NCBI GenBank assembly: GCA_030765045.1
Contig: CM060964.1
Span: 281,868,002-281,932,001, forward strand
Direction: 5' to 3'
Source: Tenodera sinensis
Taxonomy: Eukaryota > Arthropoda > Insecta > Mantodea > Mantidae
Length of the DNA: 64,000 nucleotides
The notes under the pieces are model-generated. The model did not search any database, was not told the origin of the DNA, and worked only from the letters and a program-made list of their open reading frames with translations. This document shows positions 1-10,739 of the stretch, piece after piece (within the stretch, counting starts at the first letter, position 1; each line of letters starts with the position of its first letter). The translations under genes and the position numbers were made by a program.

Positions 1-439
1 ACACTCAAACCATGCACGATAGTCTAATATGATCGATTTCAATGAACTGGAGATGAAAGTTTGATTAGGACTGTCACTTACGAAAAGTTACAATCAAATC
101 AGTTTTAGGTGGTACGAAGTTCACCGGGTCATCTAGTAACTGGGACTTCAGGATCGACTTGCAGGCAAAAAGAGTACCACACCAACGTCTGAGGATTCCG
201 TATCAAGATATAGCCCAGTATCAGTATGGAAGTCTTTGATATTAAAACTGTACAGAGTGATAGCTGTACCAGAACTGAAGCAGCCCGATGGGGACAAACA
301 TGTAAATTTCTGCCACTGACTGATGAACATATTACAGATAGTCATACGGATCCGCTGATGCTTATCATGAGTGGTACGGGTTGATATCATCTATTGGGAT
401 ATATAAACTTCCGAAACATTAGGCATTGACCTACTCAAG

Positions 440-933
440 ACCCTGACCTACTGTTTGAACAAATTCTACATGACCAAAAGATTGGTGTGTGGTATACTAT
501 GATTGCGAAAGCATTTTGGATCCAATGTTCTTCAATACCGCAGTCAACACATATGTGTGCTTGGCCTTTCTGGATGAAATGTATCCCCAGCTAACAAAGA
601 AGAGTGTAATTACAGCATTTTTCAACAAGATGGAGAAACTCTCACACATATGTGAAGTCACTTGCCCTTATACGTCAAATGTTCATTGCAGAGAGGATTG
701 CAAGCAAAGGGTTACGGCCAGCGTGGTCACCAGATTTGTCGACATGTGATTTTTATTTACGAGAGTACTTGAAGGGAAAAGTGTACAACCAGAATCCTCA
801 TTCCATTGATGAACTGAGGATATCAGGCAGTGCACTTGCATTATCACCCACGTTGAATCATACATATTTTTATGAACCTGTTATGACGTACACCAAATAT
901 GAAAGTGGAGGGCACTTCCCACATTTATTATGA
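440..933 (+). pseudogene. Decayed mariner/Tc1-superfamily DDE transposase, C-terminal part
   Basis: Two overlapping frames (489-749 and 652-933) together read like the C-terminal half of an arthropod DDE transposase. The first carries FFNTAVNTYVCLAFLDEMYP. The second carries the last-Asp segment AWSPDLSTCDFYL followed by LKGKVYNQNPHSIDEL and the terminal GGHFPHLL. Family members have SPDL-PCDFYLWGYLK here, so the third catalytic Asp region is recognisable. At least one frameshift and several lost residues separate the pieces, and no N-terminal DNA-binding domain is visible. It is inactive. The exact subfamily is not resolved. Confidence 0.7.
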
Positions 934-1403
934 AGGTAATTATAGGACATACTCAGTTATTCACTTTACTCCATCTGAAATTTGTTTCAAATCAATGTAA
1001 TAACACAGGCTAGTTTTATCCGCCAAATTCTATATATCATGTTGTATCAGACGATAATTTTTAGAAGTAACGTGTTCAGAATATACAGCGTTGTTACATT
1101 TAACCTACTATCAATTCTGTCTCATGCAATTAGATACATTGAATTACAAAGTAATAATATACACCACTGGGCCAATATTTTTATTTACCTTTTTGTGTGT
1201 AAATATTACAATATTATATTGTTTTTAGCTTACCAATTATTTGTTTAAGCATTTATTGTGCACTGGTATCACCAGTTTCTACAATACTTATTAAGAACCC
1301 CTGAATGTGAAGCTTTCCAGCTGCATAACAAAAGTAAATAAGTAGTTGAAAACGAGATCTCGTAAAACTTGGGGGGAAATGCATCAAACCCTTTAGAATT
1401 TTT
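934..1403. other. AT-rich spacer, nothing recognised
   Basis: A short ORF (982-1248) is low-complexity and hydrophobic, with no recognisable motif. I see no RNA gene or repeat with a second copy here. Confidence 0.5.
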
Positions 1404-1537
1404 TGTATTGTTTAACGACGCTGTCAATTGCTAGGATTACATCAGCGTCGCCGGTGAGCCGGACTTTCGTCCAGCAGGAGTTCTTTTACATGCCAGTAAA
1501 TCTACTGACATGGAGCTGTCGCTTAAAAACGCACACT
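1404..1537 (-). repeat. SINE-B fragment (3' body, no tRNA-like head)
   Basis: Read on the minus strand, this matches the body of the complete SINE-B copy at 7292-7522. The shared blocks are the AGTAGATTTACTGGCATGTA segment, the CTCCTG..GGAC block and the terminal GACAGCGTCGTTAAA. The tRNA-like head is missing. It abuts the foldback unit that starts near 1540. Confidence 0.75.
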
Positions 1538-1539
1538 TA

Positions 1540-2392
1540 AAATCTGATGTGTTGCACTCACATGACATTCTCTATTCTTGTACTACCCATTCTTACAAAC
1601 TCTTATTCCTATATCTTCTTCGTGTTAGGTGAGATAAACATTTGTACAAGTTATCTTATTGCTTATTTCCTTGTAGGTGCAAGGGCAATATTAGAATACA
1701 GTAGGTTTTGAGCGATAGTCGAATATTTTAAAGCTTTGAGACTCCGATCTCTTTGCAAGCTTAACATATAAAAAAAAAATGAACAACGATGTTCCATTTC
1801 ACGAACGTTTTAAGTTTTCCGAAACTCACACACATAAGAAGGAATATCTCCGAAATGGTTCACCTTACAAGAAAATTTATTCAGACATAAATTGTATGTT
1901 TTAGCAAGATCTACATTTTTTGTAGATTATGATTTGGTCTATCTCTAACGGTTTACCAGTTATGTAAAAGTCGTCCAGAGTAAATACGACTACAGGGGCT
2001 ATACCAGAAAATTCAAGATATACATTTCATTTGGCATAAAGATATCTCAAACATATGACATTTTAATCAAATTCGTTAGAGCCATTTTCAAGAAAATAAA
2101 AATTTTCGAAAAATTTTCCATGTAAAGGGTAGTTTAGGGTGGGGTTATTTTCTTCAAAATCTTCGTGTCGCATCCTTGAAAGACATTAAACTTAAATACC
2201 AACTTTGGTTTTCAACCGACTTTTCCTTTTTGAGTTATGCTGTCCACAGACACACACGCGCGCGCGCGGACCTTTTTCTAAAAATGCTTTTTTTAGATTC
2301 AGGGGGTCTCAAAACATATTTCCGGTGAAATCTCGACATCGAATTTTTGGGTGGAATACAATACTTCCCCTATTGACCAGTAGAGAAAATAA
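1540..2392 (+). repeat. Foldback repeat unit A (about 0.85 kb)
   Basis: Unit starts AAATCTGATGTGTTGCACTC and ends at CCAGTAGAGAAAATAA. A near-identical copy lies at 57969-58802, and a reverse-complement copy lies just downstream at 2585-3449. It has no coding capacity that I can recognise. A GT/GC-rich microsatellite at about 2253-2270 sits inside the unit. Together with unit B it forms a hairpin-capable structure with a spacer of about 190 bp. Confidence 0.85.
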
Positions 2393-2402
2393 AAACCATA
2401 TA

Positions 2403-2480
2403 TCTGGGCCGGATTTGAACCCGCAAGCTTGCGATCGGTAGGCCAGCGTCTAACCAACTGTACCACACAGACCGACGAAA
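2403..2480 (-). repeat. SINE-B tRNA-like head inside the foldback spacer
   Basis: On the minus strand this reads as a tRNA-like promoter region, with A-box-like CAGTTGGTTAGACGCTGGCC and B-box-like GGGTTCAAATCC. It resembles the head of SINE-B at 7292-7370. The remainder of the spacer to 2584 is not recognised. Confidence 0.65.
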
Positions 2481-2584
2481 CCCTTTAGGAAGAATAGGTA
2501 ACTTTGGAAGATACTATAAAACGAATCTACGGAGGAGAAAGATACTGTGACAAAGCACAAAGTCCAGCTACTTTTTGTCATTTT

Positions 2585-3449
2585 ATTACTTTCTCTACTG
2601 CTAAGTAGGGGAAGTGTTGTACTCCACCCAAAAATTCCATGTGGAGATTTCACCAGAAATATATGTTTTGAGGCCCCCTGCACCCAAAAAAAGCATTTAT
2701 AGAAAAAGGTCGTTGTGTGTCGGTGTCTGTCTGTCAGTCTGCCTGTGGACAACATAAATCAAAAACGAAAAGTAGGTTAAAAACCAAAGTTGGTATTAAG
2801 TTTGATGTCTTTCAAGGATGCGACACGAAGATTTTGAAGAAAACAGCCACATCCTAAACTACCTTTACATGGAAAATTTTTCGAAAATTTTGATTTTCTT
2901 GAAAATGGCTCTAACAATTTTGTTTAAAATGTCATATGTTTGAGATACTTTTATGACAAATGAAATGTATATTTTGAATTTTCTGGCTATAGCCCCTGTA
3001 GTCGCATTTACTCTGGACGACTTTTGCACAACTGGTAAAGCATTAGAGATAGACCAAATCATTCTATACAAAAAAAGTAGATCTTGCTAAAATACACAAT
3101 TTATGTCCGAATAAATTTTCTTGTAGGGTTAACCATTTCAGAGATATTCCTTGTTGTGTATGTGTCAGTTTTAGAAAACTAAGAACTTTCGTGCAATGGA
3201 ACATCGCTGTTCATTTTTTTATATGTTAAGTGTGCAAAGAGAACGGAATCTCAAAGCTTTTAAAGATTTGACTATCGCACAGAGCCTACTGTATTCTAAT
3301 ATTCCCCTTCCACCTGCAAGGAAATAAGAAATAAGATAATTTGTACAAATATTTATCTTAACTAACACGAAGAAGATATAGGAATAACAGTTTGTAAGAA
3401 TGGTTAGTACAAGAGTAGAGAAAGTCATGTGAGTGAACACATCAGATTT
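2585..3449 (-). repeat. Foldback repeat unit B (inverted)
   Basis: Reverse complement of unit A over its whole length, from TTACTTTCTCTACTGCTAAG to the ACACATCAGATTT end. Sequence divergence from unit A includes small indels, so this is not a very recent duplication. The pair A/B spans 1.54-3.45 kb as one inverted structure. Confidence 0.85.
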
Positions 3450-3684
3450 TTTCTTCTAAAACAGAAACACAGCTCTCTTTTGTCATTAATACAGTCTACA
3501 TTTCTTCGTGATCTTACAACTGACAGTTATTCTGTCCTCTGGTAACCCCTGTCTTTCAGTTCCCTCTGTGTAACACATGAATTTTATGATCACACTCACT
3601 AAAACTACTTCCCGCAACAACTCCAATGTGACGATTGAATGTTTCAAGCTGTCTCTGACGTCATTCACTCGAAAAAATATTTTG

Positions 3685-3893
3685 TTAAACGACGCTGTCA
3701 GCTGCCAGAATCCTATCAGCGTCGACGGTGTGCCAGAATTTCGTCCCGCAGTTCTTTTACATCCCAGAAAATCTATTGACACGGAACAGTCGTTTTAAGC
3801 AAAAGCATCGGTCTGGGTCGGATTTAAACCTGCGACCTTGGAATCAGTAGGTCAGCGTCTAAAACTCTAAACAAACTGAGTCACCCAGACCAA
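3685..3893 (-). repeat. SINE-B, nearly full length
   Basis: Minus-strand copy of the family defined at 7292-7522. It starts with the GGTCTGGGTGACTCAG tRNA-like head and ends with CAGCGTCGTTTAACAAAA. The A-box region is degraded by a small insertion. It ends at the border of the Jockey-type LINE remnant. Confidence 0.75.
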
Positions 3894-3948
3894 TAACAGC
3901 TGTCTCGTTTAACACCCATGACTCGAAGAGCATAACATAGCAGCATCA

Positions 3949-4601
3949 TTGGTGGCGCAGCTGAAGAAGACAACTGTCCCAGACAGCGGCCCCCAGGAGG
4001 TACCAATGCCGCTCTTCTTGGTCGTGGTGGATAAAATGCGCGACCAGCAGATACAACCCATCGACGCAGTGCGGCGGCTCATCTACACCGACGTAAAAGT
4101 CGAGCGCTTTCACGGCAAGGAAGGACCGATGCAATGCCGCAGATGCATGAGCTTCCACCACTTCAGGATGGTAAGCGAGCGCGCACTTGCATGCCTGCCG
4201 TGTGCGGGTACTCATGTGATGCAGCAGCGCCCCAAGCCGGACGCGGCTCGGGAGTGCGCTAAATGCGAGGACGCGCACGTCAGCGTCTTCAAAGGATGCG
4301 CGACGCGCCTCAAAATCATTGAGAGCCGTCGCAAAGCTGTCCATAGGTGGCCCAGGCCCGCCCTGGAGTCTCTTTTGCGAATGCCCTAACTAGGACCGCG
4401 AATACGATAGACCAGGCTGAGGCAGCAGCAGCTGTAGCTTTAACTACCCCCGGCACGGCAGAACCTGCGACACCACTTCCAGGCCAAACACGGACGGAGG
4501 AGACTGCAGCAGCCATACCCTCTCCAAAACAACAGTGGCGAAAGAAAAGGAGCGGTCGGCCCGCCGCGGAGAGTAAAAATGCAGCTCAACAGCAGTCATA
4601 G
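3949..4601 (+). pseudogene. LINE ORF1 (gag-like, zinc-knuckle) relic
   Basis: Frame 3949-4389 (146 aa) and the shifted frame 4347-4601 belong together. The first has the series QCRRCMSFHHF, CLPCAGTHV and CAKCEDAHVSVFKGC, which is the triple Cys/His cluster of Jockey-clade ORF1 proteins. These bind element RNA in the ribonucleoprotein. The second frame continues with PGVSFANALT and an Ala-rich linker, typical after the knuckles. One frameshift near 4370 separates them. The N-terminal half of the ORF1 protein is missing. Confidence 0.75.
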
Positions 4602-5365
4602 GCGCCGGCAGAGCAGCCCACTAAGGCGGCTCCGGCCCCACTGATGACAGTGACGCAGTTGGTACACGGCCAACTGGATGAGGAATCTGGAGGAATTTCA
4701 GGTCCTCACTCTATGGTTTAACGACCTCATGCACCGGACATTGCCTGCTTTCCGAAATTTCAAGCTGCAATTTGAGAACCCAAGCCTTAGATCTATGCAA
4801 AAGCAAGCCTTACTGGTCCAAACTCTGGCCCGGCTGCTCCCTAACTCAGCCAAGTAATGGCCTTCAGACCGCCCGGAGCTGCTTTCTGGAACGCAAATGG
4901 TATGAGTCTTAATCCCATCTTACTGAGTTTGTGCAATCCTATTGAATTGACATTCTGATGGTCTGCGAAACTCACCTAGATGTTGCTACCAAATTCTCGC
5001 TGCTGAGTTACGTCTCCCATCGGTCAAATCGGATCGGCTGACGGGGTGTGGGGTCGGTATAGTTATCTTCGTTAAAAGCCATATAACTAAAGCCACAATT
5101 TTTAGTACTGCGTCGTGTGTAGCAGTGTCAGTTATGCCGTGTGTTCGCCCAGACCGAGAGGCAAGCCATCAGCACTGCACGAAACAGCCCCATGCACACG
5201 GTAAGGTGACTAAGAATTGTGGCCTTGTGTATAACACACGCCGCCTTTCCCCTCCCGCCAATACAACACGCAGAGACTTGTGCCATAATGCCTGCCATTG
5301 GCGGGCTGGACACGGTGCTGGTAGTGCCGTAGGATCCTCCTGATAACCGCTTCTATGAGGCGGCT

Positions 5366-5775
5366 GTGGCATTGGATTTTTCAGTTCCAGTTCTACCTCT
5401 CAAAGATTGCCCACACATGACTTGTGTTTAAAAATACCAACAGTAAGTTTGTTGGCATAAATAAATAATAATTACCATCTGAAAGTTATTTAATCCCGGG
5501 ACAAAAAGTACTTATAATAGTAAGTCACTATTCGGATAATTGTCTCTGACGTGAGACTGCCTCTGTGGTTTACCGGGAGAAATACGAACTGGTTTGAGAA
5601 TTCAATGTCATTCTGTCAGGTTGTCACAGTAGCTTAATGATTAGAGCACCCGCCTGGTAAACGGAGGGTCTGTGGTTCAAATCCCAGCTGTGGCATTGGA
5701 TTTTTCAGTTCCAGTTTTACATCTCAAACATTGCCCACAGACGGATTGTGTGTTTAAAAACACCAACAGTGTTCT
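5366..5775 (+). repeat. SINE-A (tRNA-like, about 1.2 units) in the LINE
   Basis: Contains the tRNA-like segment at about 5628-5695 (A-box-like GTAGCTTAATGATTAGAGCA, B-box-like GGTTCAAATCC). The unit begins again after it with the same CTGTGGCATTGGATTTTTCA found at 5366. The copy is therefore slightly more than one tandem unit, as in the multimer at 17525-18408. It interrupts the Jockey-type endonuclease/RT region. No clear target duplication was found. Confidence 0.75.
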
Positions 5776-7291
5776 GTCAGTGATTCTGTCGATGCACTGG
5801 AGGCAGCAGGCACGGCATTCTCCCAACACGTCCAAAATGTGGTACGTGCACACACCGCATTCCATAAGACATACTCAACCCTAGAACCATACCCAACGAG
5901 CTCAGACAGTTGCTTATAGCCAAACCAAGGACCTGATCTTCCCCTCATGTTACCGCTCCAACAGCCTCCTACCAATCGTTTCAAAGATCTTTGAACGATT
6001 GCTCCTAACTCGCCTCACTCCTCTTTTCGAGGAACGGCAACTCATCCGGATCACCAGTTTGGTTTTCATCGCGGACACTCCACTGCGACTGACAGAGAAG
6101 GCTGCCCTGGGCTTCCAGGAAAACTTCAAAACAGTCGCGGTGCTTCTGGATGTACAAACTCAGAGGAGTGGAAATTCACCCCCCCCCCTACCTCACCCTG
6201 AGTGGTAGCTTCCTACGGGATCGCACTTTCCGGGTGGAGGGGAGATTATCCTCACCCAGACACATAGCGGCTATAGTGCCGGAAGGCAGCGCTCTGTCGC
6301 CGTTACTCTTCCCTGTCTACATGTTTGACCTATCCGTGGAATTATGTACTGTTACGTGCCAGTATGCAGATGATATCCTCATACTAGGACAGAACAAAAA
6401 TGTTCGCTATTGCTTCCCTCCACCACGAAGGCAGCTTCACGCTAATGGCAGGTGGAGTGAACAGTGGAGAATGGCCATCAGCCCACAGAAGAGCCAAGGT
6501 CTACTACTGGGCAAAGTTCGAAACTGGCGACCGGACAGGTCTCCGAGACTGCGGCGGAGAATCCCCTGGGTTAACTCCGCCAAATCCTCGGAGTGCTGCT
6601 CCACACGTCAGGACAAAGGTCGACCTAGGCCACGCCACACTTAGGCAGCTGTATCCTATTTTCCGATCAGCTATGGCCACTTACCTAAAACTACGCTTGT
6701 ACTCGTGGGATCATCCCGCTCCTAATACTGTATGGGTGCGAGGTCTGGGGACGGTGGCTCGACCCAGCATGCGCAGGCTGCAGGCCGTGCACAAGAGAGC
6801 GATACTGACCCTAAGTTCCCATCACGCATCCTTCACACATTAGTCCGGCATTCCATATATAGTGGACGTTGTGCGGGACAGAACCCGCACAATGTATGCC
6901 AAAATCACACCTCACCCTAACCAGTTGGTCAATATGACCATCGTTTACCGACACGGCGGAAGAGCTACCGCTTGCCCAAGGATGCCCTGTGCTGGTAACT
7001 GCCGCTGTCCATCCAAATAACCCCAACGGCCAATTTGGCATTACCGTACCCCACACTCAATCTTCTCGGATTCTCGTCCACTGGCACTGCCTCGCTCGAC
7101 GGTACCGCGAGCGGCCGGCGAAGCAAGTAGTAGGAAATGGTCGCGTGGATGGACAGACATCCAAGGGTCAGACACATCCCGCCGCCAGTTACAAGGGAAC
7201 CCATCCAGTACCATCAGGCTATAACGTCACAAAAGCTTGCAAACCAATACACCACCTATTACATCAAACGGGTAAATCCTTGCTAAACGGA

Positions 7292-7522
7292 GTCTGGGTG
7301 GCTCAGTTGGTTAGACGCTGGCCCACCGATCCCAAGGTCGCGGGTTCATATCCGGCCCAGACCGATGGTTTTTAAGCGTGCTTAAAAACGTCAGATTCGT
7401 GTCAGTAGATTTACTGGCATGTAAAAGAACTCCTGCGGGACAAAATTCCGGCACACCGGCGATGCTGATGTGATCCTAGCAATTGACAGCGTCGTTAAAT
7501 AACAAACGATTTTTTTTCTGCA
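7292..7522 (+). repeat. SINE-B, complete copy with target duplication
   Basis: tRNA-like head GTCTGGGTGGCTCAGTTGGT, with B box GGGTTCATATCC, then a body of about 150 bp ending GACAGCGTCGTTAAATAA. It is flanked by direct repeats CTAAACGGA at 7283-7291 and 7523-7531. Length is about 231 bp. This is the reference copy for the SINE-B fragments at 1.4, 2.4 and 3.7 kb. Confidence 0.8.
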
Positions 7523-7659
7523 CTAAACGGATAGGTACCATAGCGATTCACCTTCGACCCGGTTAACCCGGGCGACCTGATCTTGCTCTTGGCTGTCTGA
7601 CAGAGCTTTCTAAGTCTTTGAGCATTGTACTCCAGATGCTATTTAACTGCAAGCTGTTG

Positions 7660-8300
7660 TCCCTCTGGATATTGTTAAGTTCATGTTTGATGGCTACGGC
7701 TTCCTTAATCGAGCAGTCCTAGTAGTTTGTAGACTTGAAGATGACGGTTGTTTCATTTAGTTTTGGTCTGTGTCCTTCAATGCGGTGTTCTACAAGGCTG
7801 GATTTTTCAGGGTACTTCAGATGGATAGAACTTTCATGCTCTTTGCAGTGTTGTTCCACGGTACTTCCTGTCTGTCCGATGTGGCCTCTGTCACATTCAT
7901 ATGCAATGCGGTATACCAGGAAGTCTTAAGACTGAGGAGATCTTTGATCTGTTGTAAGATGTCCCTGATTTTATTGGGTGATTTGTGGACAGTCTTGATG
8001 GCATATTTGCCCAAAGTTCTGCTAATTTTTTCAGACAAGTTACCTACATATGGCATGTAGGCCTTACATTGTTTCTTGTGACTCAACAGGCTGGGAGATG
8101 TGGTGCTGTGTGGATCAGCAGAAACGTTTTTTAAGGTTTTACTGTATCCATTCTTCTCTAGTGTGGTTCTGAGATAATTTGCTTTGCGAGGTTTTCTGCG
8201 TCTGACCTGTATCCATGTGGATATAGCTGTGTGGTGGTAGCTGTTCGCATTTAAGTACAGTGAATATAATGAGATGGCATTAACTGATATTTTATCTCCT
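7660..8300 (-). mobile_element. Penelope-like element, RT C-terminus and GIY-YIG endonuclease relic
   Basis: The minus-strand frame from 8260 down contains LRTTLEKNGYSKT, CKAYMPYVGNLSEKISRTLG, KTVHKSPNKIRD and KDLLSLKT. This is the conserved run-up to the endonuclease of Penelope-like elements. In a shifted frame at about 7862-7915 the GIY-YIG-like core VYRIAYECDRGHIGQTGST is readable. It is followed toward 7660 by IKEAVAIKHELNN and RDNSLQLN, also standard for the family. At least two frameshifts and stops make it inactive. The 5' RT core is absent. Confidence 0.85.
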
Positions 8301-8377
8301 AGGTCAGAAATAGTTGCATTGAAATGCACCTGGCAATCGCTTCTGAAGAGACTATCTGTGGGAGCTCCTATGTAGGA

Positions 8378-8491
8378 CAAAACTCCAGAGACTATGATTC
8401 AGGAACTGCAAAACAGAATTGCATTTTTGGAAAATGAGAATCAGATACTGGAAGAACAAGTAGCAAACATAAATGATAGATTAATTTCCTA
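8378..8491 (+). other. Short coiled-coil reading frame, origin unknown
   Basis: An open stretch after AG at about 8377 encodes ELQNRIAFLENENQILEEQV, a good heptad pattern, and stops at TAA (8489-8491). It could be the terminal exon of a host or transposon gene, with an AT-rich 3' UTR following. The upstream polypyrimidine tract is poor and no partner exon was found. I do not assign a function. Confidence 0.2.
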
Positions 8492-8499
8492 AGTTCTTT

Positions 8500-9390
8500 C
8501 TCAATGTAGTACGCTAGAATATAGCATAAAACAGGAGTTACAGTAATATAGCTTCCCAAATAAGATTTACAAATTCCTTATTTTTTCTTACAACTGTATT
8601 CACACTTGCTATCTACTTTGTGTTAGCATCTATATCCTTCATGCTGTTTTTCAAAGATACCTAACAAAACTAGAAACTTGCTGTTCCAAATTTAGATTAA
8701 AAAGAAATATGGATAGCTACATGTGTGATAACTGAGTTTTGTAATAAATCATTTAAAGGGTGTTACGCATTACAATGTTTTCAAGAATTAATTGAAAATG
8801 TTATGTAGGCATTCTTATTTTATCTACTTTGTATTTTATTTAGCTGACTAAACCTATTTCAGCACATGGTAACCAGTGTTGCTAAGCTTATTATTAATTT
8901 AAATGATCAATAAATAAATTTAAGAATCCCTAAGCTATTTCATGTTGCATTTATTGTAACCCACCCTAAGTAACGAAGGCCATCAATTAACTTCAGATTA
9001 ACGCAGCTCTTACTTCTAATTTATTATAGTTTTATTTGGACATGCAATGTAAGATATATGTAAATTTTACTTGGCTTTCAGAATCTTTAATCAGATTTTA
9101 AATATTTCTTGTAGTTTTTTACTTATGAAATTAACCAATACAAGGACATTAGGTATAAATTGGAAACCTCAGTTTCTCTTTTGATAACATTAAAAAAGAG
9201 CAATTGTTATTCTTTTGTATCTTAAAAATATCTTAATACTTCTTTACTGTTTCCGGTATGGACTGCATCTTGCCCATAAAAGATGTGTATTTGCAGTTTA
9301 AGGTCAGACATACACTTTTCATTTCACTTAATATAAGACCTTTCTAAATGATTATGTAGACTTCCACGGCCTTTGTCCACTACTTCTTTC
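8500..9390. other. AT-rich DNA without recognisable genes
   Basis: No ORF of note, no tRNA-like box and no second copy of this stretch was seen in the window. Confidence 0.4.
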
Positions 9391-9407
9391 CTGTTTCAGC
9401 TGTGTCT

Positions 9408-9603
9408 TGTTGGCTTATTTAAAAAATTAAAAAGTTATAAATTAAATTATTTAATATTTTGCCACAAAACTATGTTTGGCTTCTTCAGTGGGCAACTATG
9501 TAATTGGTTGGATTTTCTGCAGTTACCCACTGAAGAAGCCGAACATAATTTTGCAGCGAAACGTCAGCATAATTGATAACTTTTTAATTTCTTAAATAAG
9601 CCT
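9408..9603. repeat. Inverted repeat with hammerhead-like motif (Penelope-type terminus)
   Basis: The arms GGCTTATTTAAAAAATTAAA (from 9412) and TTTTTAATTTCTTAAATAAG (to about 9600) pair, as do GGCTTCTTCAGTGGG (9479-9493) and CCCACTGAAGAAGCC (9526-9540). The right arm reads CTGAAGAAGCC, then GCGAAACGTC at 9555. That is the spacing of the CUGAUGA and GAAAC boxes of hammerhead ribozymes, with one change in the first box. Such motifs are known in Penelope-like elements. Confidence 0.5.
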
Positions 9604-10119
9604 TGCCAAGAAACATCTCGTATTGAAACCGGCCAATTGACTATGGAAATCACAATGGTAGGTTGATCTACTTGTATAATACAGTGGTCTAGGGAAAATA
9701 TGAACACACTTTAGAATAAAGTTTCCTGCTTGCATGGTGTTAGACTTCTCGGCTGCTCCAAGCAGCACCTCACATAAGGTTTCCTGCTTGCACAGTGTTG
9801 TGCTCCCAGAGCCTGCTGTTCTTGAAGTAAATGTGTTCCACAACAACAATTTGAAGCTATCTTTTTATACAAATATGCATTGTAATTAATGTACTTGTCG
9901 AACTACTATTGTTCTAAGAAGCATAGTTTCATTGCCGGCAGTAAATAAAAAATTCTTAAGCTTTTGGAGATGCATGTGTTCACATTTATTAACACATTAC
10001 TTTCCAAATTCATGTTAAAATGATCAAAACAATTTTTTGTCAAACACATAGATAAGTTTATCATCATTGTCAAAGAACAATATTAAAAAGAACTTCTTTA
10101 CCTCATTACCTTCCCCTTA

Positions 10120-10470
10120 TGTAGGACTTACATCCCTTGGATTTACGAGCCTGTGCCCAGGGTCAGATGCCTGTTGGGGAGCAGAAGAACTTATGGACTA
10201 GACAAGAGTGAAGACCTGGAAGCGGTGGTCACCCCAGCACCATGTATGATAGTGAGGAAAAGGATGATAGGAAATGCAAGCGAAATGGATGAATGGAAAG
10301 GTGGTGATGAAGTAACTGGTGAAATGAGTGATGCGGTTAACTGGAGAACCTGGAAAACCCTGCCCAGGTGCCGCTTCAACCATCACGAATAGCATAAAAC
10401 CTGGGCCGCCTAGGTGGTAGGCGTATGGTCTAACCGCTCAGCCATGGTGCTACCATATTAGTGAGAACAC
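10120..10470 (-). repeat. SINE-C (tRNA-Leu-like head), degraded copy
   Basis: Aligns over about 350 bp with 61210-61592. Shared blocks include CCCCTTATGTAGGACTTACA, GATGCCTG(T/C)TGGGGAGCA and CCTAGGTGGTAGGC. On the minus strand the head reads TAGCACCATGGCTGAGCGGT, a tRNA A-box type. The B-box region present in the 61-kb copy is deleted here. Confidence 0.7.
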
Positions 10471-10739
10471 GCTAATAAATTAGAGAAAAAAATGTTGTAG
10501 GATGCACATATTGATATAACTGCTTTCTAAATTCAGAAAAAGCATGAAAATAAAATCAACCTAAGAAATAGGTTGATTTCGTGAGATACCGAGAATAAGT
10601 ACATTTTCCGAAAGTTAGGGATTACATTTGATTTCAAGAGAGTCGCATACATACTACCTAATAACGGCAATTTCGTTCAAGTTTTGTATATTTGGCTACT
10701 GTGCAATGATTCTACAACTACTGTATTATATAAAAAGTT

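Larger units (their letters stand above)
3930..7250 (+). mobile_element. Decayed Jockey-type non-LTR retrotransposon, split by a SINE
   Basis: The order ORF1 - endonuclease - reverse transcriptase - C-terminal tail is preserved in broken frames. ORF1 (3949-4601) has a gag-like region with Cys/His knuckles near residues 61-110 and an Ala/Pro-rich tail with PGVSFANALT. Endonuclease remnants (about 4860-5340) begin FWNANGMSLN. After the SINE-A insertion, RT remnants include CQYADDILILGQN (about 6358-6396), and a tail containing MYAKITPHPNQLV follows (about 6891-6930). GC content is clearly higher than in flanking DNA. Many stops and frameshifts mean it is dead. Confidence 0.8.

Noticed and set aside
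5628..5695. tRNA gene
   Set aside because: A and B boxes are present, but the cloverleaf is poor and the segment is embedded in a repeated SINE unit found at six places. The same reasoning applies to tRNA-like parts at 7.3, 18.0, 18.3, 35.6 and 39.0 kb.
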